8,211 nt of DNA, taken from positions 1-8,211 of the forward strand of contig JARGOI010000101.1 of the NCBI GenBank assembly GCA_029212275.1, written 5' to 3'. Position 1 is the first letter of the stretch, and each line of letters starts with the position of its first letter. Source of the stretch: Thalassolituus sp. Lineage in GTDB: Bacteria > Pseudomonadota > Gammaproteobacteria > Pseudomonadales > Oceanobacteraceae. Of this stretch, positions 1 to 5,813 are shown one piece after another. The notes beneath the pieces were generated by a model. It did no database searches. It was given only the letters and a program-made list of their open reading frames with translations, and was not told where the DNA came from. A program made the translations under genes and the position numbers.

Positions 1-78
1 ACTGTCACTTTCCTGAAAGCCGCAGCCGCCACTGCATTTTTCAGAGGTGCCTTAAGTTTTATCAAAAAAAGAACAAAC

Positions 79-107
79 AAAAAAACGCCAATGCGAACAC
101 TGACGTT
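79..107 (-). terminator. Rho-independent terminator of the acyl-CoA dehydrogenase gene
   Basis: Read on the minus strand, a 10-bp stem (AACGTCAGTG / CATTGGCGTT, with two G-U pairs) closes on a TTCG tetraloop and runs into seven T residues. The two wobble pairs become A-C mismatches in a plus-strand RNA, so the structure is specific to minus-strand transcripts. It lies about 65 nt beyond the stop codon of the acyl-CoA dehydrogenase gene, as expected for that gene's terminator. Confidence 0.88.
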
Positions 108-171
108 TTATTGAAGAGCCATACTCGTTTCAGGTGCAACGCGCCATTTTGAGCGCCTGCACTAAAAACCA

Positions 172-1959
172 TTAAGCCGTCAAAAAGGACTCTGCATCCA
201 ACTCGAACAAACTTTCAGAGCCGCCTTTCACCGAACCGCTTAAACCGTCGAAGCGAGGCAACAAGCGCTGAAAATAGAAGCGTGCTGTAGAAAGCTTCGC
301 CTGATAGAAAGGTTCAGATGCTTTAGGTAGTGCAACCGCGGCCATTCGCGCCCACATAAACGCATAAGCACAATAACCAAAGGCATGCAGATATTCGACC
401 GACGCAGCACCAATCTCGTTTGGATTCGTTTGCGCGCGCTCAATTACCCATTGGGTCAACTCTGCCAAGTTTGTCATCACCGCTTGCAGTGGTTCGATAA
501 ACTCAGAAATACCATCAACACCTTTTTGAGAAGCGATAAAGTCGTTAACATCTTGCTCAAACAAACGGAAAAATGCGCCATTGTTGGCAGCAATCTTTCG
601 TCCCATCAAATCGAGGGCTTGGATACCGTTGGTGCCTTCATAAATTTGGGTAATACGAATATCACGCACGTGCTGTTCTTGGCCCCATTCACGAATAAAT
701 CCATGTCCACCGAAGACTTGCTGACCAGCAATGGCACATTCTAAAGCGATGTCTGACATAAATGCTTTTGCGACTGGCGTTAGCAGAGCCAACATCGCCT
801 CGGCATGTTTACCTTGATCAGCATTGTCAGTGAATTTTGCGGTATCCAGCCATTTCGCAACATAGGTAGAAAATGCACGGCCACCTTCATTAAACGCACG
901 CATGGTCATTAGCATACGTCGTACATCAGGATGCACAACAATTGGATCGGCTGCTTTATCTTTGGCCACCGCACCTGTCGGAGCACGGCTTTGAGTGCGC
1001 TCTAAGGCATAATCAACAGCTGCTTGGTAAGACGCTTCAGCGACACCCAGACCTTGGATACCGACACCCAAACGCTCGTAGTTCATCATCGTGAACATAC
1101 ACGCCAAGCCTTTGTTTTCTTCGCCGACCAACCAACCTTTGGCGTTATCAAAATTCATCACACAGGTGGCAGAGCCTTTGATGCCCATTTTGTGTTCGAT
1201 CGAGCCGCAAGACATATCGTTGCGTTCGCCCAGAGAACCGTCTTCGTTTACTAAGAACTTAGGCACCAAGAACAAAGAAATTCCTTTAGGACCAGCGGGG
1301 GCATCTGGTAATTTGGCCAACACCAAATGAATGATGTTTTCCGCCATGTCATGCTCCCCCCAAGTAATGAATATCTTGGTACCGGAAACGTTGTAAGAAC
1401 CATCCGAATTTGGCTCGGCTTTGGTACGAATGATACCTAAGTCTGTTCCTGCATGTGGCTCAGTCAAATCCATTGCGCCTGACCAAACGCCAGAATACAT
1501 ATTGGGGAGGTACTTCTCTTTTAATTCATCCGAACCATGAGCGTTAATCGACAAACACGCACCGGCAGTTAACATAGGCGCCAAACCAAAGGCCATGTTC
1601 GCGCCTTGAACCATTTCTTCGACTTGGGCAACCAGCATTTTGGGCATACCCATGCCTTCATAATTCGGATTGCCGCCTAAACCATTGAGGCCAGCGTCAA
1701 CGTAAGTTTGATACGCTTCTTTAAAACCGGGAGCTGCCGTCACTTCGCCGTTATTAAAGGTCGAACCAACTTCGTCACCTTCGCGATTAAGAGGGGCCAA
1801 TACTTCGCTGGCGATTTTGCCACATTCGGCCAAAATGGCGTCGGCGGTTTCAACATCAACCATGCCTTCTAGGCCTGCCAACGAAGACCATACTTTGTCG
1901 GCTTCAAATACTTCGTTCAACACGAAACTCATGTCACGAATAGGAGCTTTATAAGTCAT
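172..1959 (-). CDS. Acyl-CoA dehydrogenase, DmdC/FadE-like ~600-aa class
   Basis: This is a flavin-dependent acyl-CoA dehydrogenase that should introduce the alpha-beta double bond into an acyl-CoA thioester in the cytoplasm and pass electrons to ETF. The 595-aa length, the N-terminal segment (YKAPIRDMSFVLNEVF, residues 3-18) and an extra C-terminal helical domain (about 465-590) place it in the large subclass that includes 3-methylmercaptopropionyl-CoA dehydrogenase DmdC and many Pseudomonas FadE-like enzymes. FAD and substrate-binding motifs are visible at MDLTEPHAGTD (163-173) and GTKIFITWGEHD (193-204). The family's FGGHGFIREWGQEQHVRDIRI block is at 416-436. The expected catalytic base is Glu441 in IYEGTNGIQ. 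The ATG is preceded by GAGG with 6-nt spacing. The gene stands alone, with a terminator behind it and a candidate promoter/operator some 250 nt upstream. The substrate (long-chain fatty acyl-CoA or DMSP-derived thioester) cannot be decided from the sequence, and no dmdB or dmdD neighbour is visible. Confidence 0.95.
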   Translation of the reverse strand: MTYKAPIRDMSFVLNEVFEADKVWSSLAGLEGMVDVETADAILAECGKIASEVLAPLNREGDEVGSTFNNGEVTAAPGFKEAYQTYVDAGLNGLGGNPNYEGMGMPKMLVAQVEEMVQGANMAFGLAPMLTAGACLSINAHGSDELKEKYLPNMYSGVWSGAMDLTEPHAGTDLGIIRTKAEPNSDGSYNVSGTKIFITWGEHDMAENIIHLVLAKLPDAPAGPKGISLFLVPKFLVNEDGSLGERNDMSCGSIEHKMGIKGSATCVMNFDNAKGWLVGEENKGLACMFTMMNYERLGVGIQGLGVAEASYQAAVDYALERTQSRAPTGAVAKDKAADPIVVHPDVRRMLMTMRAFNEGGRAFSTYVAKWLDTAKFTDNADQGKHAEAMLALLTPVAKAFMSDIALECAIAGQQVFGGHGFIREWGQEQHVRDIRITQIYEGTNGIQALDLMGRKIAANNGAFFRLFEQDVNDFIASQKGVDGISEFIEPLQAVMTNLAELTQWVIERAQTNPNEIGAASVEYLHAFGYCAYAFMWARMAAVALPKASEPFYQAKLSTARFYFQRLLPRFDGLSGSVKGGSESLFELDAESFLTA

Positions 1960-2019
1960 TTTCTACCTCATTAATCGGAGCGCATACAGAAGATGGCCCG
2001 GTATTTATTCAAAAAAATT

Positions 2020-2034
2020 GGTATTGCAAATACC
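2020..2034. promoter_or_regulatory. Short palindrome in the acyl-CoA dehydrogenase leader
   Basis: GGTATT and AATACC form a perfect 6-bp inverted repeat around GCA, about 60 nt upstream of the acyl-CoA dehydrogenase start. The 9-mer TGCAAATAC inside it (2025-2033) recurs exactly in the larger inverted repeat at 2182-2190, so both may be bound by one regulator. No regulator family is recognised. It could equally be chance in AT-rich DNA. Confidence 0.3.
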
Positions 2035-2166
2035 TATTTACGAGCATCAATACAGAAATTGATATAGCACGCTTGGTACGCTTAAGCCTAAACACGGAGT
2101 TTTACAATGCAGCACGATAACTGCTTTAGTTTGCTGTTACATCGGCATTCACTTACGCAAGACATC

Positions 2167-2194
2167 TGCTGTATTTACAGGTGCAAATACAGCA
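2167..2194. repeat. 10-bp perfect inverted repeat with 8-bp spacer
   Basis: TGCTGTATTT (2167-2176) and AAATACAGCA (2185-2194) are perfectly complementary around ACAGGTGC. It sits just downstream of the predicted start point of minus-strand transcription, so it would either fold as a hairpin at the 5' end of the acyl-CoA dehydrogenase mRNA or act as an operator. No T tract follows on either strand, so it is not a terminator. Confidence 0.6.
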
Positions 2195-2195
2195 A

Positions 2196-2213
2196 TTCAA
2201 ACAAGTGTTTGAA
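2196..2213. promoter_or_regulatory. PsrA-like operator palindrome
   Basis: TTCAAAC-AAGT-GTTTGAA is a perfect 7-bp inverted repeat with 4-bp spacer. It contains CAAAC-N4-GTTTG, matching the published PsrA operator pattern of pseudomonads, (G/C)AAAC-N2-4-GTTT(C/G). PsrA is a TetR-type repressor of beta-oxidation genes released by long-chain fatty acyl signals. The site abuts the -10 box of the minus-strand promoter and covers the predicted transcription start, which suits repression of the acyl-CoA dehydrogenase gene. That a PsrA homologue exists in this genome is inference. Confidence 0.55.
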
Positions 2214-2241
2214 ACATACGTTTGTGACGCTCTGATGTCAA
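2213..2241 (-). promoter_or_regulatory. Sigma70-type promoter for the acyl-CoA dehydrogenase gene
   Basis: On the minus strand a perfect -35 box TTGACA (2241-2236) is followed, after exactly 17 bp, by a -10 box TATGTT (2218-2213, four of six consensus bases). Transcription would begin near 2206 and give a leader of roughly 245 nt before the acyl-CoA dehydrogenase ATG at 1959. The PsrA-like palindrome begins at the last -10 base. Confidence 0.55.
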
Positions 2242-2312
2242 TAGATCAAGATGACGCCAATCAGAGCAATGCCGCTAAATATAATGCAATCATTGATTAA
2301 TCTTTGTTCATT

Positions 2313-2337
2313 AAAAAAGGCATCACTGGGATGCCTT
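2313..2337 (-). terminator. Rho-independent terminator behind the small 83-aa gene
   Basis: On the minus strand AAGGCATC (2337-2330) pairs with GATGCCTT (2324-2317) around a CCAGT loop, and the T run extends to 2313. It lies about 90 nt past the stop codon of the 83-aa gene. No T tract follows on the plus strand, so the direction is minus. Confidence 0.85.
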
Positions 2338-2364
2338 ATGGAATAGATGAAGGGGTTACATTTT

Positions 2365-2450
2365 AAGCGGCTATTAATACAAGCTGCCACCAATAAAAGC
2401 GGCTATCAATACAAGCGTCAGGATTAATTTAAGCGTTTGTATCAATAAGA
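2365..2450. repeat. Degenerate direct repeat at and after the 3' end of the small gene
   Basis: A 20-bp unit, AAGCGGCTAT(T/C)AATACAAGC, occurs at 2365-2384 and 2397-2416 with a single mismatch and a 32-bp period. A looser third copy (AAGCG followed by TATCAATA) at 2431-2447 overlaps the last codons and stop of the 83-aa gene, 34 bp further on. This suggests duplication of the gene's 3' end followed by decay. The two outer copies fall outside any reading frame I can support. Confidence 0.6.
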
Positions 2451-2680
2451 GAACCTAAATTACTGTCTGCCGCTTGCATCACTTTGACTGACGCCGACAT
2501 TTGTACTTCTTGCTGCTTTAAGTCGGTCATGGCGGTGGCCAATTTACCGACGCCTTCGACAGGCCGAGAAGTTGTGGCATCAGCCACATCTTGGGCAACA
2601 CGCTGCACTTGCTCAGTCACCTGTACCACATTGCTGGCAGCATTGGTAAAGCTTGATCCGGCTGTTGAACCAATATTCAT
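2429..2680 (-). CDS. Small protein with flagellar rod/hook-like C-terminal tail
   Basis: I do not recognise a named family with certainty. The 83-aa product has no signal peptide or membrane segment. It has a Ser/Thr/Ala/Asn-rich start, then a hydrophilic, Val/Gln-rich and probably helical stretch (about 16-35), a short Pro-containing linker near 38-44, and a second helix (about 47-70). The tail ASVKVMQAADSNLGSLIDTNA, from residue 63, resembles the C-terminal helix of axial flagellar proteins such as FlgE/FlgG (pattern N-x-KVI-x-TADE-x-LG-x-LLD), though the rest of a rod protein is missing. Expression looks real: AGGAGG lies 4 nt before the ATG, and a terminator follows. It sits between bioB (which has its own terminator) and the acyl-CoA dehydrogenase, so it is probably monocistronic. 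A role in motility or in helical assembly is inference only. Confidence 0.75.
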   Translation of the reverse strand: MNIGSTAGSSFTNAASNVVQVTEQVQRVAQDVADATTSRPVEGVGKLATAMTDLKQQEVQMSASVKVMQAADSNLGSLIDTNA

Positions 2681-2684
2681 AAAG

Positions 2685-2690
2685 CCTCCT
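2685..2690 (-). promoter_or_regulatory. Strong Shine-Dalgarno of the 83-aa gene
   Basis: AGGAGG on the minus strand lies 4 nt before the ATG at 2680. It is a full match to the anti-Shine-Dalgarno core and fixes the start of this short gene, supporting that it is translated. Confidence 0.8.
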
Positions 2691-2750
2691 AGATCATGAA
2701 ATAATTGAATTAGCCAATACTGGCTGGTGATTAATATTTAACCAATTCCT

Positions 2751-2781
2751 AAAACAAAATGCCACCGCGGTGGGTGGCATT
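2751..2781 (-). terminator. Rho-independent terminator of bioB
   Basis: On the minus strand AATGCCACC pairs with GGTGGCATT in a perfect 9-bp stem with a 6-nt loop. It is followed by a T-rich tail (TTTTGTTTT, partly shared with the stem end). It begins 46 nt past the bioB stop codon and isolates bioB from the small gene downstream. Confidence 0.85.
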
Positions 2782-2826
2782 AAGCTGTCTTTTGTAGCAT
2801 GTTTACAAGAACAATAAGATCTTTAC

Positions 2827-3879
2827 TTATTGCACAGCGGATGACTGAGAAGCGTCATAAAACAATGCATTGTTCGGAGCTTCCGGCGTCAAAAGATCAT
2901 CCAACTCTTGCGGAGCTTCCGTCACTTGATGCTGCGTATTGATGCCAAGTTTGGCAAATAATGCTTGATCTTTATTGGCCGCAGGATTGGGTGTGGTTAA
3001 CAAACATTCGCCGTAAAATATTGAGTTTGCACCGGCAAAAAAGCACATGGCTTGCATTTCTTCAGACATTTCTTCGCGCCCAGCACTGAGGCGCACATGG
3101 GATTTTGGCATCATGATGCGAGCAGCGGCTATGGTGCGAATAAAATCTAATGGATCGAGGTCTGCTTCGTTTTCTAATGGTGTACCAGAAACCTTTACCA
3201 ATTGATTGATCGGTACCGAATCGGGGTGAGCAGGTAAATTGGCCAGCTGTACCAATAAACCAGCTCGATCGCGATGCGATTCGCCCATGCCTAAAATACC
3301 GCCAGAACATACCTTCATACCGGCATTACGTACGTTAGATAAGGTGTCCAGACGATCGGCATAGGTGCGCGTGGTAATTATGTCGCCATAAAACTCTGGC
3401 GAGGTATCCAGATTGTGATTGTAATAATCCAACCCTGCTTCGGCTAAGTCGCTGGCCTTGCCTTCATCCAGCATGCCGAGAGTCATACAGGTTTCGAGCC
3501 CCAATGCTTTGACGCCTTTTACCATGGCTAATACGTAAGGCATATCTCGCTCGTGCGGCGAGCGCCAAGCGGCACCCATACAAAAACGATCTGAGCCTGC
3601 GGCTTTGGCTGCCTTGGCTTTCTCAATGACGGCTTCTACTTCCATCATACGCTCGCGTTGCACGCCCGTGCTGTAACGGGAGCTTTGCGGACAGTAAGCG
3701 CAGTCTTCAGGACAAGCACCGGTTTTAATGGACAGCAAAGTGCTTACTTGTACGGCATTTGGATCAAAGAATTGACGATGGATGGACTGCGCGCGGAAAA
3801 GCAGATCATTGAATGGCAATTTCAGTAACTGTTCAGTTTCTTCAACAGTCCAATCGTGGCGAATCGTTTCTGCGTTCAT
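2827..3879 (-). CDS. bioB: Biotin synthase
   Basis: BioB is the radical-SAM enzyme that inserts sulfur into dethiobiotin, the last step of biotin synthesis, in the cytoplasm. The 350-aa product aligns throughout with E. coli BioB (346 aa). The 4Fe-4S/SAM cysteines are C56, C60 and C63 in GACPEDCAYC. The 2Fe-2S ligands C100, C131, C191 and R263 (E. coli C97, C128, C188, R260) are all present, as are YYNHNLDTSPEFY and SIFYGECLLTTPNP. A start 45 nt further out (3924) is in frame, but the ATG at 3879 is preferred: it gives MNAETIRHDWTVEE, matching the usual N-terminus, and has AGGA upstream. Unlike in many pseudomonads, where bioB leads a bioBFHCD operon, here it is followed at once by a terminator. 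The rest of the pathway must lie elsewhere. It is divergent from comF. Confidence 0.97.
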   Translation of the reverse strand: MNAETIRHDWTVEETEQLLKLPFNDLLFRAQSIHRQFFDPNAVQVSTLLSIKTGACPEDCAYCPQSSRYSTGVQRERMMEVEAVIEKAKAAKAAGSDRFCMGAAWRSPHERDMPYVLAMVKGVKALGLETCMTLGMLDEGKASDLAEAGLDYYNHNLDTSPEFYGDIITTRTYADRLDTLSNVRNAGMKVCSGGILGMGESHRDRAGLLVQLANLPAHPDSVPINQLVKVSGTPLENEADLDPLDFIRTIAAARIMMPKSHVRLSAGREEMSEEMQAMCFFAGANSIFYGECLLTTPNPAANKDQALFAKLGINTQHQVTEAPQELDDLLTPEAPNNALFYDASQSSAVQ

Positions 3880-3928
3880 AACGGCATTCAGTCCTATTAC
3901 AATCTTGGGGCTACCATGCATCAAACAG

Positions 3929-3937
3929 TGTGATAAT
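3929..3937 (+). promoter_or_regulatory. Candidate extended -10 promoter for comF
   Basis: TGT-GATAAT is an extended -10 element (TGn plus five of six consensus bases) 29 nt before the comF ATG. No good -35 box is found at 16-18 bp spacing. Transcription would start near 3944. Confidence 0.35.
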
Positions 3938-3965
3938 CTGAGGATTCATAGCAGGCATATCATGG

Positions 3966-3993
3966 ATGATAAAGATGCGATTCAAACGGTCAA
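3966..3993 (-). promoter_or_regulatory. Candidate sigma70-type promoter for bioB
   Basis: On the minus strand TTGACC (3993-3988) and TATCAT (3971-3966, five of six consensus bases) are separated by 16 bp. Transcription would begin near 3959, about 80 nt before the bioB start at 3879. The boxes lie inside the first codons of comF. No palindrome resembling the E. coli BirA operator (TTGTAAACC / GGTTTACAA type) was found around it. Confidence 0.45.
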
Positions 3994-4739
3994 CCTTTCC
4001 CAGTTTTTATGATGACATCTGCTCATTATTTAACCAAACCTGTCAATGTGAGTTATGCTTATCGGATTTAGCGCCAAACAACGCTGAGTCCCTCCCATTT
4101 TCACAAAGCACATCGCGCTTGTGCGAATTATGCTATGCCGATCTTCCTTTCAGTGGTTTAGCCTGCCCACAATGCAGCGAACCCATTATCCACGAGGGGC
4201 GCTGTGGTCGCTGTCAGAAAGCGCCGCCTAATTACGATTATTCTTATTGTGCACTCGCCTACCAAGCCCCAATGAATATCTGGTTAAGGCAATGCAAAGA
4301 CCGGGGCAAAACCCATCATATTCGTTTTTTTGCTCAGCTGATGTTGCAAAGCGCCCCACCGTGGGTAATCACGCCGGACGTTATTGTGTCTATTCCCGCG
4401 CTGCAAAGAAGGCTTTTTACGCGAGGATTCAATCTAAGCGACGAATTGGCCAAGATCATTAGTAATCATTATCAGCGTCCACATTTGCGCCGAGCGCTGT
4501 CTAAAGAATCTAAGCGAGATCAACGCCAGCTCAATGCCCAACAACGGAAATACGGTGATGTGGGATTAGTACTCGGGCCACAATCGTTAGAAGGTAAGCA
4601 TGTATTAATTATTGATGATGTGATGACTACTGGCGCGACCTTGGATCAAGCGGCCAGATTACTTAAAAATTCTGGGGCATTGACCGTTGGCGGATGGTGC
4701 TTAGCTAGAACGTTGAAAGCAAATACTCGATTTATCTAG
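3966..4739 (+). CDS. comF: ComF family phosphoribosyltransferase-like protein
   Basis: ComF/GntX-family proteins join an N-terminal zinc-ribbon region to a type I phosphoribosyltransferase fold. In naturally transformable bacteria ComF is needed for handling incoming single-stranded DNA; elsewhere the role is unclear. The 257-aa product shows cysteine pairs at C28/C31, C53/C56, C67/C70 and C80/C83, consistent with zinc binding. The PRPP-binding signature VLIIDDVMTTGAT is at 213-225, and RGFNLSDELAK (153-163) matches the family's RGFNQ-x-LA block. ATG 3966 has GCAGG 10 nt upstream; ATG 3975 is an alternative start. It is divergent from bioB, and srkA follows after 56 nt with no terminator between them, so it may head a three-gene operon. 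No other competence genes are visible. Confidence 0.92.
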   Translation: MIKMRFKRSTFPSFYDDICSLFNQTCQCELCLSDLAPNNAESLPFSQSTSRLCELCYADLPFSGLACPQCSEPIIHEGRCGRCQKAPPNYDYSYCALAYQAPMNIWLRQCKDRGKTHHIRFFAQLMLQSAPPWVITPDVIVSIPALQRRLFTRGFNLSDELAKIISNHYQRPHLRRALSKESKRDQRQLNAQQRKYGDVGLVLGPQSLEGKHVLIIDDVMTTGATLDQAARLLKNSGALTVGGWCLARTLKANTRFI

Positions 4740-4795
4740 AACACCTATCTGATTGCTGCAAGGGCGTGCATAATGGCTTGCGACCAGAGGTACTT

Positions 4796-5779
4796 ATGAA
4801 TACGCATCCATACTCTCAACTAACCCCCGAACTGGTGATGGACGCCATCGAATCGGTTGGTTATGTCTGTGATTGCCGCAACATAACGCTTAACAGCTAC
4901 GAAAATCGCGTCTATCAAATTGGTTTAGAAGAAGACCAGCCAATCATCGCTAAGTTTTATCGGCCCGAACGTTGGTCGCGAGAGGCTATTTTGGAAGAGC
5001 ATGCGTTTTTGCTCGAACTGGAAGAATCAGATGTGCCTGTCATTTCGCCCATCATTATTGGTGGGGAAACCTTATTTACCCATGAAGGCTTCAGCTTTGC
5101 TTTGTTTCCTCGTCGAGGCGGCCACGCTCCAGAATTGGGACGTGACAGCGATTTAGAAATTGTTGGACGTTGGCTTGGGCGCATTCATTTGGTAGGTAAT
5201 CAGCCTAAATTTAAATATCGTCAGTCTCTGTTAGGCAGCCAAGACATTCGCGCCGCAGCAGAGACGGTATTGGCCAGTAATTTGATGCCTGAAGATTATT
5301 GTGATGTTTATCAATCGTTAATACGGGATATCTGTGCTCACACCGATGCACAAACTCCTTTGTCAGAATATTCATCTATACGTTTGCATGGCGACATGCA
5401 CATGGGCAATTTGCTGTTGCGCGATCAGCAACTATGGATTACCGATTTCGATGACTGCTTGCAAGGTCCTGCCATGCAAGACATCTGGATGATGCTCAGT
5501 GGTTCGACCGAGGAACATGCACATCAATTAAATGTCTTAGCGAGCGGTTACGAAACGTTTAGGCCATTCCCAACCAACGAACTACCACTCATTGAAATGC
5601 TAAGAACGCGTCGCATAGTTCGCTACGCCGCCTGGCTCTGTCAGCGTTGGGATGATCCTGCTTTTCCATTAGCATTCCCTTGGTTTGAAGGACATCGTTT
5701 TTGGTCTGAACATTTATTGTCATTAAGAGAACAGCTAGCAGCTTTGCAAGAGCCTCCTCTCTCAATGTCATTTTTTTAA
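4796..5779 (+). CDS. srkA: Stress response Ser/Thr protein kinase SrkA (YihE/RdoA family)
   Basis: SrkA is a cytosolic choline/homoserine-kinase-fold protein kinase. In E. coli it is part of the Cpx envelope-stress response and limits stress-induced cell death. The 327-aa product (E. coli 328 aa) keeps LNSYENRVYQ (32-41), the ATP-site lysine K53 in AKFYRPERW, the catalytic block RLHGDMHMGN (196-205, D200 and N205), and the metal-binding ITDFDD (215-220, D217). It ends with the family's LQEPPL tail. A GTG at 4766 would add ten residues, but the ATG at 4796 is preferred: AGAGG lies 5 nt upstream and the length matches the family. In E. coli the gene precedes dsbA; here it is followed 34 nt later by a small outer-membrane protein gene, with no terminator between. 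Confidence 0.95.
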   Translation: MNTHPYSQLTPELVMDAIESVGYVCDCRNITLNSYENRVYQIGLEEDQPIIAKFYRPERWSREAILEEHAFLLELEESDVPVISPIIIGGETLFTHEGFSFALFPRRGGHAPELGRDSDLEIVGRWLGRIHLVGNQPKFKYRQSLLGSQDIRAAAETVLASNLMPEDYCDVYQSLIRDICAHTDAQTPLSEYSSIRLHGDMHMGNLLLRDQQLWITDFDDCLQGPAMQDIWMMLSGSTEEHAHQLNVLASGYETFRPFPTNELPLIEMLRTRRIVRYAAWLCQRWDDPAFPLAFPWFEGHRFWSEHLLSLREQLAALQEPPLSMSFF

Positions 5780-5800
5780 CCCGTTTTTCAACTTATTGTT

Positions 5801-5807
5801 AAAAGGA
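5801..5807 (+). promoter_or_regulatory. Ribosome binding site fixing the barrel-protein start
   Basis: AAAAGGA ends 6 nt before the ATG at 5814. It overlaps the six-codon extension that would arise from a TTG at 5796, and so supports the ATG, which also gives a clean signal peptide. Confidence 0.65.
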
Positions 5808-5813
5808 AATCAC

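Larger units (their letters stand above)
1960..2428. other. Intergenic region rich in inverted repeats
   Basis: This 469-base stretch lies between the acyl-CoA dehydrogenase start and the small 83-aa gene. I see no convincing gene in it. It contains, from left to right, a small palindrome (2020-2034), a 10-bp inverted repeat (2167-2194), a PsrA-like palindrome (2196-2213), a minus-strand promoter (2213-2241), an 8-bp inverted repeat with a 23-nt loop (GCTCTGAT at 2229-2236, ATCAGAGC at 2260-2267), the terminator of the small gene (2313-2337) and a degenerate direct repeat (2365-2450). Confidence 0.7.

Noticed and set aside
1..60. Open minus-strand frame reading TSEKCSGGCGFQESDS at the left edge, resembling a cysteine-rich start
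   Set aside because: It is bounded upstream by a stop codon with no ATG, GTG or TTG in between, so it cannot be the start of a gene; the visible stretch is too short to assign. A plus-strand gene ending here is also possible but unsupported.
134..162. GTGCA...TGCAC hairpin just after the acyl-CoA dehydrogenase stop codon
   Set aside because: The stem is interrupted and no T tract follows on the minus strand; the TTCG hairpin at 79-107 is a far better terminator.
2169..2192. CTGT...ACAG elements suggestive of a LexA box
   Set aside because: The spacings are 4 and 16 bp, not the 8 bp of the proteobacterial LexA site CTGT-N8-ACAG.
2107..2235. A 42-codon plus-strand ORF with five cysteines, preceded by GGAG at 7-nt spacing
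   Set aside because: It runs straight through the 10-bp and 7-bp palindromes and the predicted minus-strand promoter. It has no recognisable domain, and its cysteines come largely from the palindrome sequence. More likely chance than a gene.
2700..2750. Possible FliA (sigma28) promoter for the flagellar-tail-like small gene
   Set aside because: The elements TTAAATAT and GCCAGTAT are present only loosely, with the wrong spacing against TAAA-N15-GCCGATAA.
3892..3920. TTGATG-17-TGTAAT as an alternative bioB promoter on the minus strand
   Set aside because: Transcription would start at or after the AGGA ribosome binding site, leaving no usable leader.
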